Under the pieces are notes generated by a model, which was not told the DNA's origin, made no database searches, and saw only the letters and a list, made by a program, of their open reading frames with translations. Position numbers and translations under genes: made by a program. Below are positions 56,746 to 64,000 of a stretch of DNA of 64,000 nucleotides, piece after piece. Positions within the stretch are counted from its first letter, which is position 1; every line of letters starts with the position of its first letter. Origin of the DNA: DATAVB01 sp040414495 (lineage in GTDB: Bacteria > Actinomycetota > Actinomycetes > Mycobacteriales > QHCD01); contig JBEDUI010000296.1 in assembly GCA_040414495.1 (NCBI GenBank), positions 1-64,000 on the forward strand, in the 5' to 3' direction.

Positions 56746-56776
56746 TGCCCCGACTCACCCGACAGCGAGCCCATCA

Positions 56777-58381
56777 GTGATTACAGCAACGCAGCTGGAA
56801 CTGCGCGCTGGCGCACGTATCCTGCTCTCCGACGTCACCCTCCGCGTACAACCTGGCGACCGCATCGGCCTTGTCGGCCGCAACGGCGCCGGCAAAACCA
56901 CCACCTTGCGCGCCCTCGCCGGCGAATCCCTGCCGTACGCCGGCAGCATCGACCGCCGCGGCGATCTCGGCTATCTGCCGCAGGATCCGCGTACCGGCGA
57001 TCTCGATGTCACCGCCCGGGACCGGGTGCTCTCCGCCCGCGGGCTGGACGAGCTGCTGCACAACATGGAGAAGACCCAGGTGGCGATGGCCGGCGCGGCC
57101 ACCGATGCCGCCCGGGACAAGGCGGTCCGGCGCTACGGCAACCTCGAAGATTCGTTCGCTGCGCTGGGCGGGTACGCCGCCGAGAGCGAGGCGGCCCGGA
57201 TCTGCGCCAACCTCGGCCTGCCCGACCGGGTGCTGGCCCAGCCGCTGCGCACCCTCTCCGGCGGTCAACGCCGCCGCATCGAACTGGCCCGGATCCTGTT
57301 CAGCGACGCCGAAACGTTGCTCCTGGACGAGCCGACCAACCACCTGGACGCTGACTCGATCGTCTGGCTGCGTGACTACTTGAAGAGCCACGACGGCGGG
57401 TTGATCGTGATCAGCCACGACGTCGAGTTGCTCGACCACGTGGTCAACAAGGTCTGGCACCTGGACGCCAACCGGGCCGAGGTCGACATCTACAACCTCG
57501 GCTGGAAGGCGTACCTGCAGCAACGCGAGACCGACGAGCGTCGCCGACACCGGGAACGCAAGAACGCCGAGAAGAAGGCGTCGGCGTTGTTGAGTCAGGC
57601 CGACAAGATGCGGGCCAAGGCGACGAAGGCGGTCGCCGCGCAGAACATGGCCCGCCGCGCCGAACGGCTGCTGGCCGGGGTGAGCGAGGTACGGCAGGCG
57701 GACAAGGTCGCCCGGGTGCGGTTCCCGACCCCGGCGCCGTGCGGCCGGACCCCGTTGACCGCCGAGGGCTTGTCCAAGTCGTACGGGTCGCTGGAGATCT
57801 TCACCGACGTCGACCTGGCCATCGACCGGGGGACGCGGGTGGTCGTGCTGGGCCTCAACGGTGCCGGCAAGACGACGTTGCTGCGCATCCTGGCCGGCAT
57901 GGAGACCTCGGACACCGGGGCGGTGAAGCCAGGTCATGGGCTGCAGCTGGGGTACTACGCCCAAGAACACGAGACGGTCGACCACGATCGTACGGTCCTG
58001 GAGAACATGCGCGCCGCCTCGCCCTCCAGCATGACCGACACCGAGCTACGCCGGATTCTCGGTGCGTTCCTGTTCTCCGGAGACGCGGTCGACCAGCGGG
58101 CCGGCACGCTCTCCGGTGGCGAGAAGACCCGACTGGCGCTGGCCGGCTTGGTGTGTTCGGCGGCGAACGTACTGCTGCTGGATGAGCCGACCAACAACCT
58201 CGATCCGGCCTCGCGCGAACAGGTTCTGGACGCGCTGCGTACGTTCGCCGGCGCCATCGTGCTCGTCACTCACGACGAGGGCGCGGTCGAGGCGTTGCAG
58301 CCAGACCGGGTGATCCTGCTGCCGGATGGCGTTGAGGACACGTGGAGCGCTGACTTCGCCGACCTGGTCGCATTGGCCTGA
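56777..58381 (+). CDS. ABC-F family ribosome-associated ATPase
   Basis: 534 residues with two ABC domains and no membrane segment. Walker A GRNGAGKTTT and GLNGAGKTTL; signatures LSGGQRRR and LSGGEKTR; Walker B LLLDEPTNHLD and LLLDEPTNNLD. The linker (about 240-310) is Arg/Lys/Ala-rich coiled coil, the P-site tRNA interaction motif. By position after suf and before a small HTH gene it matches the gene annotated in M. tuberculosis as a macrolide ABC protein (Rv1473). Resistance or general translation factor cannot be decided from sequence. GTG 56777 has a weak ribosome binding site. Confidence 0.92.
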   Translation: MITATQLELRAGARILLSDVTLRVQPGDRIGLVGRNGAGKTTTLRALAGESLPYAGSIDRRGDLGYLPQDPRTGDLDVTARDRVLSARGLDELLHNMEKTQVAMAGAATDAARDKAVRRYGNLEDSFAALGGYAAESEAARICANLGLPDRVLAQPLRTLSGGQRRRIELARILFSDAETLLLDEPTNHLDADSIVWLRDYLKSHDGGLIVISHDVELLDHVVNKVWHLDANRAEVDIYNLGWKAYLQQRETDERRRHRERKNAEKKASALLSQADKMRAKATKAVAAQNMARRAERLLAGVSEVRQADKVARVRFPTPAPCGRTPLTAEGLSKSYGSLEIFTDVDLAIDRGTRVVVLGLNGAGKTTLLRILAGMETSDTGAVKPGHGLQLGYYAQEHETVDHDRTVLENMRAASPSSMTDTELRRILGAFLFSGDAVDQRAGTLSGGEKTRLALAGLVCSAANVLLLDEPTNNLDPASREQVLDALRTFAGAIVLVTHDEGAVEALQPDRVILLPDGVEDTWSADFADLVALA

Positions 58382-58547
58382 CCGTTCGGCCCAGCCGGCG
58401 CTGCCTGGGACGGGGGCCTGGCCAATGTGGCATTCGGGCGGCGTGGAAATCCGCCTGATCTCCTAGCCGTGGCCGCCCTGGTGAGTGATCATGGGTTGAC
58501 TGGACCCGTTGTCCCCCAGGGCGAGCCAGGCAGAGGAGGCAATCGAC

Positions 58548-58760
58548 GTGGCCGATCTGAAGAAGGGCGCCCGAATCACCGGCGCGACGCGTGCGAAGCT
58601 GTCCGTAGACCTGCGCAAGAAGTACGACTCGGGGAAGAGCATCCGGGCTCTTGCCGAGGAGTCCGGCCGATCGTACGGCTTTATCCACCGCATCCTTTCT
58701 GAGTCCGGGGCACCGCTGCGCGGTCGTGGCGGTCCGACCCGGCGCAAAAAGACCGACTAG
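58548..58760 (+). CDS. Small helix-turn-helix DNA-binding protein
   Basis: 70 residues with a C-terminal helix-turn-helix (SIRALAEESGRSYGFIHRIL) and a basic end (RGRGGPTRRKK). GTG 58548 has GAGGAGG upstream. Linked to the ABC-F gene as its homologue (Rv1473A) is in mycobacteria, from memory. Targets unknown; the shape also resembles small nucleoid proteins. A 7-bp inverted repeat (58475-58481 / 58516-58522) lies just before it. Confidence 0.85.
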   Translation: MADLKKGARITGATRAKLSVDLRKKYDSGKSIRALAEESGRSYGFIHRILSESGAPLRGRGGPTRRKKTD

Positions 58761-58762
58761 CG

Positions 58763-59512
58763 CTACAACCCCGGGGTGACGCCTCCGTCCACAGCCAGCA
58801 TGGTGCCGGTGATGTACGAGGCCGCGGGGGAGAGCACGAATGCGGCGACCCGCCCGAACTCGGCGGGTTCTCCGTAGCGACCGAGCGGAATGTTTCGCAG
58901 TTTGGCACTACGGGTGGCGTCGGACTCGGCAGCCGAGACCTCCCGTAGCCGATCGGTAGCGATTGATCCGGGCAGCAGCCCATTCACGCGGATACCGCGC
59001 GGCCCAAATTCGGTCGCCATTGATTTCGCCACCATCGCCAGGCCCGGCCGGATGCCGTTGGAGATGGCCAGTTCCGGCCGCGCTGCGCGCACCGTCGAGG
59101 ACAGTACGAAGGCGAGTGCGCCACCGGTCGGCAGGCTTTCGGCGACTTGACGGGCAAGGCGCAGCGCGCCGAGAAATACGGTGTCGAATGCCTGTCGCCA
59201 TTGCTCTTCGGTGATGTCGGCCAGCGTGCCAGCCGGTGGTCCGCCGACGCTGATCAGCGCCCCATCGAGCCGGCCGAATTCGTCCTGCGCCGATTCGATG
59301 AGGCGTCCCGGCGTGGCCGGGTCGGCCAGATCTGCCACCACGCCGCGGGCCGAGCTGCCCAGCGCATCAACGGTCGCCGCGACCGATGCCGGGTTGGGCG
59401 AGGAGACGACCACGTGCGCGCCGTCGGTCACCAGGGCCTCGGCCCCGGCCCGGCCAAGCCCACGCGTACCGCCGGTGACGAGATAGGTGCGGCCTGCTAG
59501 TCCAAGATCCAC
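58763..59512 (-). CDS. Short-chain dehydrogenase/reductase without the YxxxK motif
   Basis: 249 residues with the NAD(P) motif VTGGTRGLG, an LSSTV serine strand and the C-terminal IRVNGLLPGSIATDRL...YITGTMLAVDGG. At the catalytic site Tyr-x-x-x-Lys is replaced by IxxxR (AISNGIRPG), so standard reductase chemistry is doubtful; a group of SDRs with SNxxR at this place exists. GTG 59512 has GAAGGA upstream. Convergent with the HTH gene, two bases apart. Confidence 0.85.
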   Translation of the reverse strand: MDLGLAGRTYLVTGGTRGLGRAGAEALVTDGAHVVVSSPNPASVAATVDALGSSARGVVADLADPATPGRLIESAQDEFGRLDGALISVGGPPAGTLADITEEQWRQAFDTVFLGALRLARQVAESLPTGGALAFVLSSTVRAARPELAISNGIRPGLAMVAKSMATEFGPRGIRVNGLLPGSIATDRLREVSAAESDATRSAKLRNIPLGRYGEPAEFGRVAAFVLSPAASYITGTMLAVDGGVTPGL

Positions 59513-59584
59513 GCCGGGATCCTTCCGTACGCGATCCCGGCTGCGCTACGTCCGGACGCTGTGTGGTTCACTACTTCGGTGCAT

Positions 59585-59650
59585 ATGACGACGAGCCAGC
59601 TAACCGCCTGCGCGGTCGGCCTCGTCGTGCACTGTTGTTGTTGCCGCTGA
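59585..59650 (+). CDS. Polycysteine leader peptide (21 residues)
   Basis: ATG 59585 to TGA 59648. The product starts MTTSQLTACAV and ends HCCCCR, with four consecutive Cys codons (TGT TGT TGT TGC) just before the stop. Its TACTTC box seven bases upstream suggests a leaderless start. Polycysteine leader peptides that sense cysteine through ribosome stalling are known from mycobacteria. It is in the otherwise empty 231 bp before a PIG-L deacetylase gene. Confidence 0.6.
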   Translation: MTTSQLTACAVGLVVHCCCCR

Positions 59651-59723
59651 TCGCGCCTTTCGACCGATCCGCAGGCCAGCCCCGTAGCTGTTCGCGCCGA
59701 TGTGCGCAACGCCGGGGCGCGAA
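59651..59723 (+). promoter_or_regulatory. Alternative hairpins after the polycysteine leader
   Basis: The segment GGCGCGAA (59716-59723) can pair with TTCGCGCC (59691-59698) or, through GGCGCGA, with TCGCGCC (59651-59657), which starts right at the leader stop codon. A third pairing is GCCCCG (59679-59684) with CGGGGC (59713-59718). The choices exclude each other, as in an attenuator. A ribosome stalled on the Cys codons would mask the first site. Confidence 0.5.
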
Positions 59724-59743
59724 AATAGCGAGCGACAACACCC

Positions 59744-60559
59744 GTGACAATCTCGTTCTCCGAACCACAATCCACCGCCACCCTTAACGGCCGTACCGTC
59801 ATCGTGCTGCACGCCCATCCCGACGATGAGGCGATCTTCACCGGGGTGACCATCCGCCGCCTCGCCGATGCTGGTGCGCGGGTCGTGATGATCACGGCCA
59901 CCAACGGCGATCTCGGCGAGGAATTCGTCCCGCTGGGCGCCGGGGAATCGATCAGCGCCCGGCGTACCGCCGAATTGGAACGGGCGGCCGAGATTCTCGG
60001 CGTATCCCGGCTGATCCAGCTTGGCCGGCGCGATTCCGGGCTTCCCGGTTGGCCGGCCAATCAGCATCCGGACGCTTTGATGTCGGCCGATATCGACACG
60101 CTGGCGCGCACTGTCGCCGATATCGCGGCGACCGAGAATGCCGAAGCGGTCGTGCATTACGACCGGCAGGGTATTTACGGGCACCCCGATCACGTGGCGG
60201 TGCACCGGATCGGCCGGGCGGCGGCCGACTTGGCTCGCGTGACCGCATACGAGTCCACTGTGGACCGTGAGCAGCTGCGCCTGGCCGATGGCCGTAAGCA
60301 CCTCATTTACGCCGCATCCAAGGCGGTCCGGTCCGGTCCGATCGGGCACGTGAGCGCCGAGATCACGCTGGCGGTCGCCGGCGAGGAACGCGACCTGCGC
60401 GCGAAACGGGCCGCGATCATCGCGCATTCCAGCCAGGTCCGGGATGAGGAATTGGCCGGACTGGACGGCTTCGCTCAGGCGTACGGGCTGGAGTGGTACG
60501 TACGGGTGGGGGCGCCGGCGCTGCTGGACGAGTTGGGCAACGCGCACATCGTGAGCTGA
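59744..60559 (+). CDS. PIG-L family deacetylase (mycothiol MshB/Mca-like)
   Basis: 271 residues. Zinc-site motif HAHPDDEAIFTG at the start and GHPDHVAVHRIG in the middle, typical of N-acetylglucosaminyl-inositol deacetylases and mycothiol S-conjugate amidase. Which of these, or another sugar, cannot be decided. GTG 59744 has no clear ribosome binding site. Cysteine is a component of mycothiol, which makes the upstream polycysteine leader meaningful. The palindrome GTCCACTGTGGAC lies at 60253. Confidence 0.87.
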   Translation: MTISFSEPQSTATLNGRTVIVLHAHPDDEAIFTGVTIRRLADAGARVVMITATNGDLGEEFVPLGAGESISARRTAELERAAEILGVSRLIQLGRRDSGLPGWPANQHPDALMSADIDTLARTVADIAATENAEAVVHYDRQGIYGHPDHVAVHRIGRAAADLARVTAYESTVDREQLRLADGRKHLIYAASKAVRSGPIGHVSAEITLAVAGEERDLRAKRAAIIAHSSQVRDEELAGLDGFAQAYGLEWYVRVGAPALLDELGNAHIVS

Positions 60560-60582
60560 CCGAGTTTTGAGACGATGGCGTA

Positions 60583-62271
60583 ATGCCCGCCGCCGATATC
60601 CCTGAGTTGAATCCGTCGACCGCCCTGGCCGGCGTCATCGTCGACGAGCTGATCCGGAACGGCGTACGGCACGTGGTGCTGTGTCCGGGCTCGCGCAACG
60701 CCCCGCTGTCGTTCGCACTACACGCGGCCGACGCGGCCGGGCGGTTGCGGTTGCATGTCCGCATCGACGAACGGTCGGCCGGATTCCTGGCGCTGGGGCT
60801 GTCCAAGGGGCTGGCGTTGGAGGGTCGCCGGGACGGGCTGGCCGCCGTCGTGTGCACCTCGGGTACGGCGGTCGCGAACCTGCACCCGGCCGCGTTGGAG
60901 GCGGCCCACGCCGGCGAGCCGATCGTGCTGCTCACCGCCGACCGGCCGACCGCGTTGATCGGCAGCGGCGCGAACCAGACCACCCGCCAGCACGGCATCT
61001 TCGAGCCGGTGGTGTCCACAGTGGACTTTCCCGAAGCTGAGGTACGGGCCGGCCAGAATGCCGTGTGGCGCGGGCTGATCAGCCGCAACCTGGGGCCGGC
61101 CCGGGTGCCGGTGCACTTCAACGTCCCGTTCCGCGAGCCGTTGGTGCCGGCGGGCTCCGGCTGGCCGGAGCCGTTGGAGGGTCGACCCGACGGCGGTCCG
61201 TGGACCCGGTTCGCCGCGCCGGGGGCGCCCGTCGGTGCGCCTCGTACGTTTCCGGCCCGCACCCTGGTCGTCGTCGGTACCGCGCCATACCCGACCGCAC
61301 GACAGGCAGGTGAGGTCGCGGCCGGGCTGGGCTGGCCGGTCGTGACCGAGCCGGGCGGTCGGTCGGGGGCGGCCGGCTCCGGCGCCGACATACTGCGGCA
61401 CGGTGCCCTGCTGCTGGCTGGCGACCTGCCGGCGCGGCTGCGGCCGGAGGCGGTCGTGGTGGTCGGCCGGCCGACGCTGGGGCGGGGCGTGCAGCGGCTG
61501 CTGCGCGAGACCCCGCGGGTGCACGTGATCGACGATGCGACCGGTTACGCCGATGCGCAGTACGTCGCGGCCAGCGTCGACCCGGAGCTGAACGCGGTCG
61601 CCGAACCGGACCCGGCCTGGTCGGCCGCTTGGCTGGCGGCCGACAAAATGGCGGCCTCAACGATTGAGGCGCATCTGGCGGCCGAACCGTGGCCGACCGG
61701 CCTGCACGTCGCCCGCGATCTGGTCGTCGCGCTCCCGTCCGGGGCGGCGCTTTTCCTCGGGTCCTCGAACGTGGTGCGTGATGTCGAACTGGCGACCGAG
61801 CCGCGGTCCGACGTCGCGATGGTGGTCAGCCGAGGCCTGGCCGGGATCGATGGCAGCATCTCCACCGCCGCCGGCATCGCCCTGGCCTCGGGCCGGCCCG
61901 GCTACGCGCTGCTGGGCGACCTGACGTTCCTGCACGAGATCGGTGGACTGCTCATCGGTCCGAGCGAGCAGCGGCCCGACCTGACGATCGTGGTGCTCAA
62001 CGACAACGGCGGCGGGATCTTCGCGCTGCTGGAACAGGGCGCGCCCGAATACGCCGCTGCGTTCGAGCGGGTATTCGGCACGCCGCACGACACCGACCTG
62101 GCCGCGCTGTGCGCTGGGTACGGCGTCCCGCACCGCCGGCCGCAGAGTGCGGCCGAATTCGCCGCCGCGATCCGGCCCGGGCCGGGGTTACGGGTTGTTG
62201 AGGTACGGGCAGATCGGGCCGGGTTACGGGATCTGCACGCCCGGCTCCGCGCCGCCGTCGTCGACCGTTAA
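60583..62271 (+). CDS. menD: Menaquinone synthesis enzyme MenD
   Basis: 2-succinyl-5-enolpyruvyl-6-hydroxy-3-cyclohexene-1-carboxylate synthase, 562 residues, thiamine-diphosphate dependent. Motifs are CPGSRNAPLSFAL, the Glu-containing DERSAGFLALG, ANQTTRQHG and LGDLTFLHEIGGL followed by VVLNDNGGGIF (ThDP/metal site). Menaquinone is the usual actinomycete respiratory quinone. Its stop overlaps the convergent hydrolase stop by a few bases. Confidence 0.95.
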   Translation: MPAADIPELNPSTALAGVIVDELIRNGVRHVVLCPGSRNAPLSFALHAADAAGRLRLHVRIDERSAGFLALGLSKGLALEGRRDGLAAVVCTSGTAVANLHPAALEAAHAGEPIVLLTADRPTALIGSGANQTTRQHGIFEPVVSTVDFPEAEVRAGQNAVWRGLISRNLGPARVPVHFNVPFREPLVPAGSGWPEPLEGRPDGGPWTRFAAPGAPVGAPRTFPARTLVVVGTAPYPTARQAGEVAAGLGWPVVTEPGGRSGAAGSGADILRHGALLLAGDLPARLRPEAVVVVGRPTLGRGVQRLLRETPRVHVIDDATGYADAQYVAASVDPELNAVAEPDPAWSAAWLAADKMAASTIEAHLAAEPWPTGLHVARDLVVALPSGAALFLGSSNVVRDVELATEPRSDVAMVVSRGLAGIDGSISTAAGIALASGRPGYALLGDLTFLHEIGGLLIGPSEQRPDLTIVVLNDNGGGIFALLEQGAPEYAAAFERVFGTPHDTDLAALCAGYGVPHRRPQSAAEFAAAIRPGPGLRVVEVRADRAGLRDLHARLRAAVVDR

Positions 62272-63110
62272 ACGGCCACGAAGTCCCGTACCAGCTGCGC
62301 CAACCGCGTCGGCTGATCCAACGGAATCAACGTGTAGCTGTCCTCGACCTCGACCAGCCGCCCGTGCGGCAGCAGCTCGGCCAGCCGCCGTCCGTGCTCG
62401 GGCGGCATGACCCGGTCCTCACTGGCCCAGATCACCAGGCTGGGCGACTCGAACTTCGGCAGCTCGTCGGCCGCGCCCGTCAGCAGGCCCGGTGCGGCCG
62501 CGGCCGCCCGCAGCACCCGGACCGTGTCCCGCCGGATACCGCTCTGGCTCAGCACCGGCCGGATCCAGCGGGCGGTGGCAGCGTCGCCGCGTTTGGTCAG
62601 CCAGCCAAACGCGATCGGCAGCCGGCGCAGTGTCCGTAACCGCATCTGCTGCATGAACGCACCGAACAGGGCCGGTGGCAGCTTGCCGGTGAGCACCAGC
62701 GTCTTGCCGGTCAGCCCGGGCGGGAAGTTGTCGAACGCGTCGCAGGAGACGAGTACGACGCGCGCCACCCGTTCCGGTGGATCGCCCATCAGCAGCTGTA
62801 CGAGCGCGCCGCCGGTGTCGTTGCCGACCAACGTCACGTCGTGCAGGTCGAGACGGTCAAGCAATTCAGCCACCAGCCGGGCAATACCGGGCAGCGACAG
62901 GTCGGCCTCGTCCCGTACTGGCCGCCGGTGCGCGCCCAACGGCAACGTCGGCACTACGCAGCGATGATCGGCGGCCAGGTCGGCCACCGTGGCGTCCCAC
63001 AGCGAGGAATCCATCAGCAGTCCGTGCAGCAGCACCAACACCGGACCGGATCCGCTGTCCTCGTACTCGATCGTCCCGGCCGACAGCTCGATCGTTGGCA
63101 TCGTGCTCAC
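62268..63110 (-). CDS. Alpha/beta-fold hydrolase with Asp nucleophile
   Basis: 280 residues. HGLLMDSSLW forms the oxyanion-hole region; the nucleophile elbow is VGNDTGG, with Asp instead of Ser as in haloalkane dehalogenases and epoxide hydrolases; an acidic residue is in WASEDRVMPP. The place of the catalytic His reads VEDSYTLIPLDQP, without His. GTG 63110 overlaps the stop of the preceding gene (GTGA); ATG 63101 is an alternative with a better spaced GAGGGG. Substrate unknown. Confidence 0.85.
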   Translation of the reverse strand: MSTMPTIELSAGTIEYEDSGSGPVLVLLHGLLMDSSLWDATVADLAADHRCVVPTLPLGAHRRPVRDEADLSLPGIARLVAELLDRLDLHDVTLVGNDTGGALVQLLMGDPPERVARVVLVSCDAFDNFPPGLTGKTLVLTGKLPPALFGAFMQQMRLRTLRRLPIAFGWLTKRGDAATARWIRPVLSQSGIRRDTVRVLRAAAAAPGLLTGAADELPKFESPSLVIWASEDRVMPPEHGRRLAELLPHGRLVEVEDSYTLIPLDQPTRLAQLVRDFVAV

Positions 63111-64000
63111 CCCCTCGCGGCGGTGGGCTCGGTCTGTTCCTGACCGAGCAGCGCCCGGCGCAGGAACGACAGCTCGGCCAGGACCGCCTGCTCGTGACCG
63201 CCGAGGAACGGCTCGTAATGCCCGCCGGGCATCCGGACCAACTCGGCGTTCGGCGCGCGATGCGCTGCCCGGACGGCGGGTGCCGCCAGCGCCGACTGGT
63301 CCTGATCGCAGACAAGTACGAGCAGCGGGATCCGTACCCGCGCCGCGTACCGTCCCGGCCGGTAGAAACCCAGCCGTAGCGCCGATCGGGCCGCCACCGT
63401 CTGCGTCCAGTCCGGATACCGGTCGGCCTGCAGCGCCTTGTCACCTTCGAGCGCGTCCGGGGTGCTGAGCATGGCGACCGTTCCGGGCGGGCCGACCAGC
63501 GGCACCAGGACCGGCCTGCGGCCGATCCGTCCGCCGAGCGTGTCGAGCACGCCCAGGGCGGTGAAGCGCAGCAACGCCAGTGGCCGCTGATGCCGGGCGA
63601 GGTTGCGCCCGGCGGCCAGTCCGTCGACGTTCGGGGTCTGCGCGATCGCGGCGGCGAGCCCGGAATTGTCCGCGGCCACGCGCAGGATGTGGCCGCCGGA
63701 GGCGGAGAAGCCCCAGATCGCGAGCTTGGCCGGATCGACGCCAGGCAACCTGCCGGCGTACGAGATCGCGGCTTGCCAATCGGCGAGCTGATCTCTGATC
63801 GGCAGCACCTGGCGCGGTTGCCCGCCGCTCTCGCCGATGCGCCGGTAATCGAAGGCCAGCACGCTGAACCCGGCCTCGTGGAACCGGCGCGCGAACCGGT
63901 CGGTGCCCGGCTCCTTGGTGACGGCGAAGCCGCCGGCCATGATCACGCACCCGCCGTTGTCGCCCGGATAGTGCCAGGCGGCGCAGTCGGTGTCACCACT
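63107..64000 (-). CDS. Alpha/beta hydrolase, 5' end outside window
   Basis: 297 residues of the C-terminal part, open to the window edge. Nucleophile elbow GFSASGGH with Ser, acid in CDQDQSA, His in GGHYEPFLGG: a complete Ser-Asp-His set. The block MAGGFAVTKEPGTDRFARRF and YRRIGESGG are typical of the dienelactone hydrolase/xaa-Pro peptidase-like group. Coupled by overlap to the following hydrolase gene; the two may act on one pathway. Confidence 0.85.
   Translation of the reverse strand, partial: SGDTDCAAWHYPGDNGGCVIMAGGFAVTKEPGTDRFARRFHEAGFSVLAFDYRRIGESGGQPRQVLPIRDQLADWQAAISYAGRLPGVDPAKLAIWGFSASGGHILRVAADNSGLAAAIAQTPNVDGLAAGRNLARHQRPLALLRFTALGVLDTLGGRIGRRPVLVPLVGPPGTVAMLSTPDALEGDKALQADRYPDWTQTVAARSALRLGFYRPGRYAARVRIPLLVLVCDQDQSALAAPAVRAAHRAPNAELVRMPGGHYEPFLGGHEQAVLAELSFLRRALLGQEQTEPTAARG

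Overview
The window is a 64 kb stretch of a high-GC actinomycete (Actinomycetota) chromosome. Signs of this are the GTG/TTG starts, the actinomycete-specific proteins (WhiA, RbpA, OpcA, SufR, DivIVA-domain protein, acVLRF1-type release factor, MprAB-like pair), a deazaflavin-dependent reductase, a PIG-L deacetylase of the mycothiol type, and many promoters whose -10 box sits only 6-7 nt before the start codon (leaderless mRNAs). From memory, the gene order follows the conserved core that in Mycobacterium tuberculosis runs roughly from uvrC past the suf operon. I cannot name the genus. I saw no rRNA or tRNA gene, CRISPR array or insertion sequence.

Layout. 0-10 kb: a partial metallo-beta-lactamase-fold hydrolase (-), uvrA (+), a mat-like pair (membrane anchor protein plus NodB/GT2 synthase, -), a broken VOC gene, an asparagine synthetase (+) and a protein with four DivIVA repeats (-). 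10.6-18.9 kb (+): uvrC-rapZ-yvcK-whiA, then gap-pgk-tpiA closed by a strong terminator. 19-22.4 kb is accessory: an aldo/keto reductase facing a frameshifted HxlR regulator, and an arsR-SRPBCC-VOC operon. 22.8-33.3 kb: secG and rbpA (+), the central-carbon operon tkt-tal-pgi-zwf-opcA-pgl (-), and divergent ctaB (+). 33.4-39.3 kb: a deazaflavin-type reductase, a methyltransferase remnant, and a TetR-controlled heterodimeric ABC exporter. 40-49 kb (-): ctaA-mprA-mprB-ogt-htrA, a VapBC-like pair coupled to a DUF6314-type gene, and an ABC-2 exporter. 49-55.9 kb (+): sufR-sufB-sufD-Rieske-sufC-(small ORF)-sufS-sufU-MIP18 protein, the Fe-S assembly operon. 56-64 kb: acVLRF1, ABC-F with a possible leader peptide, a small HTH protein, an SDR, a polycysteine leader upstream of a PIG-L deacetylase, menD and two alpha/beta hydrolases.

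The genes combine glycolysis and the pentose phosphate pathway (NADPH), heme A synthesis (ctaA/ctaB), Fe-S assembly, DNA repair, ribosome rescue and envelope stress sensing. Beyond the standard annotation, the most interesting items are: a 21-codon reading frame with four consecutive Cys codons, followed by mutually exclusive hairpins, upstream of the PIG-L deacetylase; a 37-codon frame fitted exactly between sufC and sufS with start and stop overlaps; a leader reading frame and hairpin before the ABC-F gene; an over-represented palindrome GTCCAC-N-GTGGAC (six perfect copies); a hairpin element interrupting a VOC gene; and a NodB domain whose second metal-ligand His is Asn.
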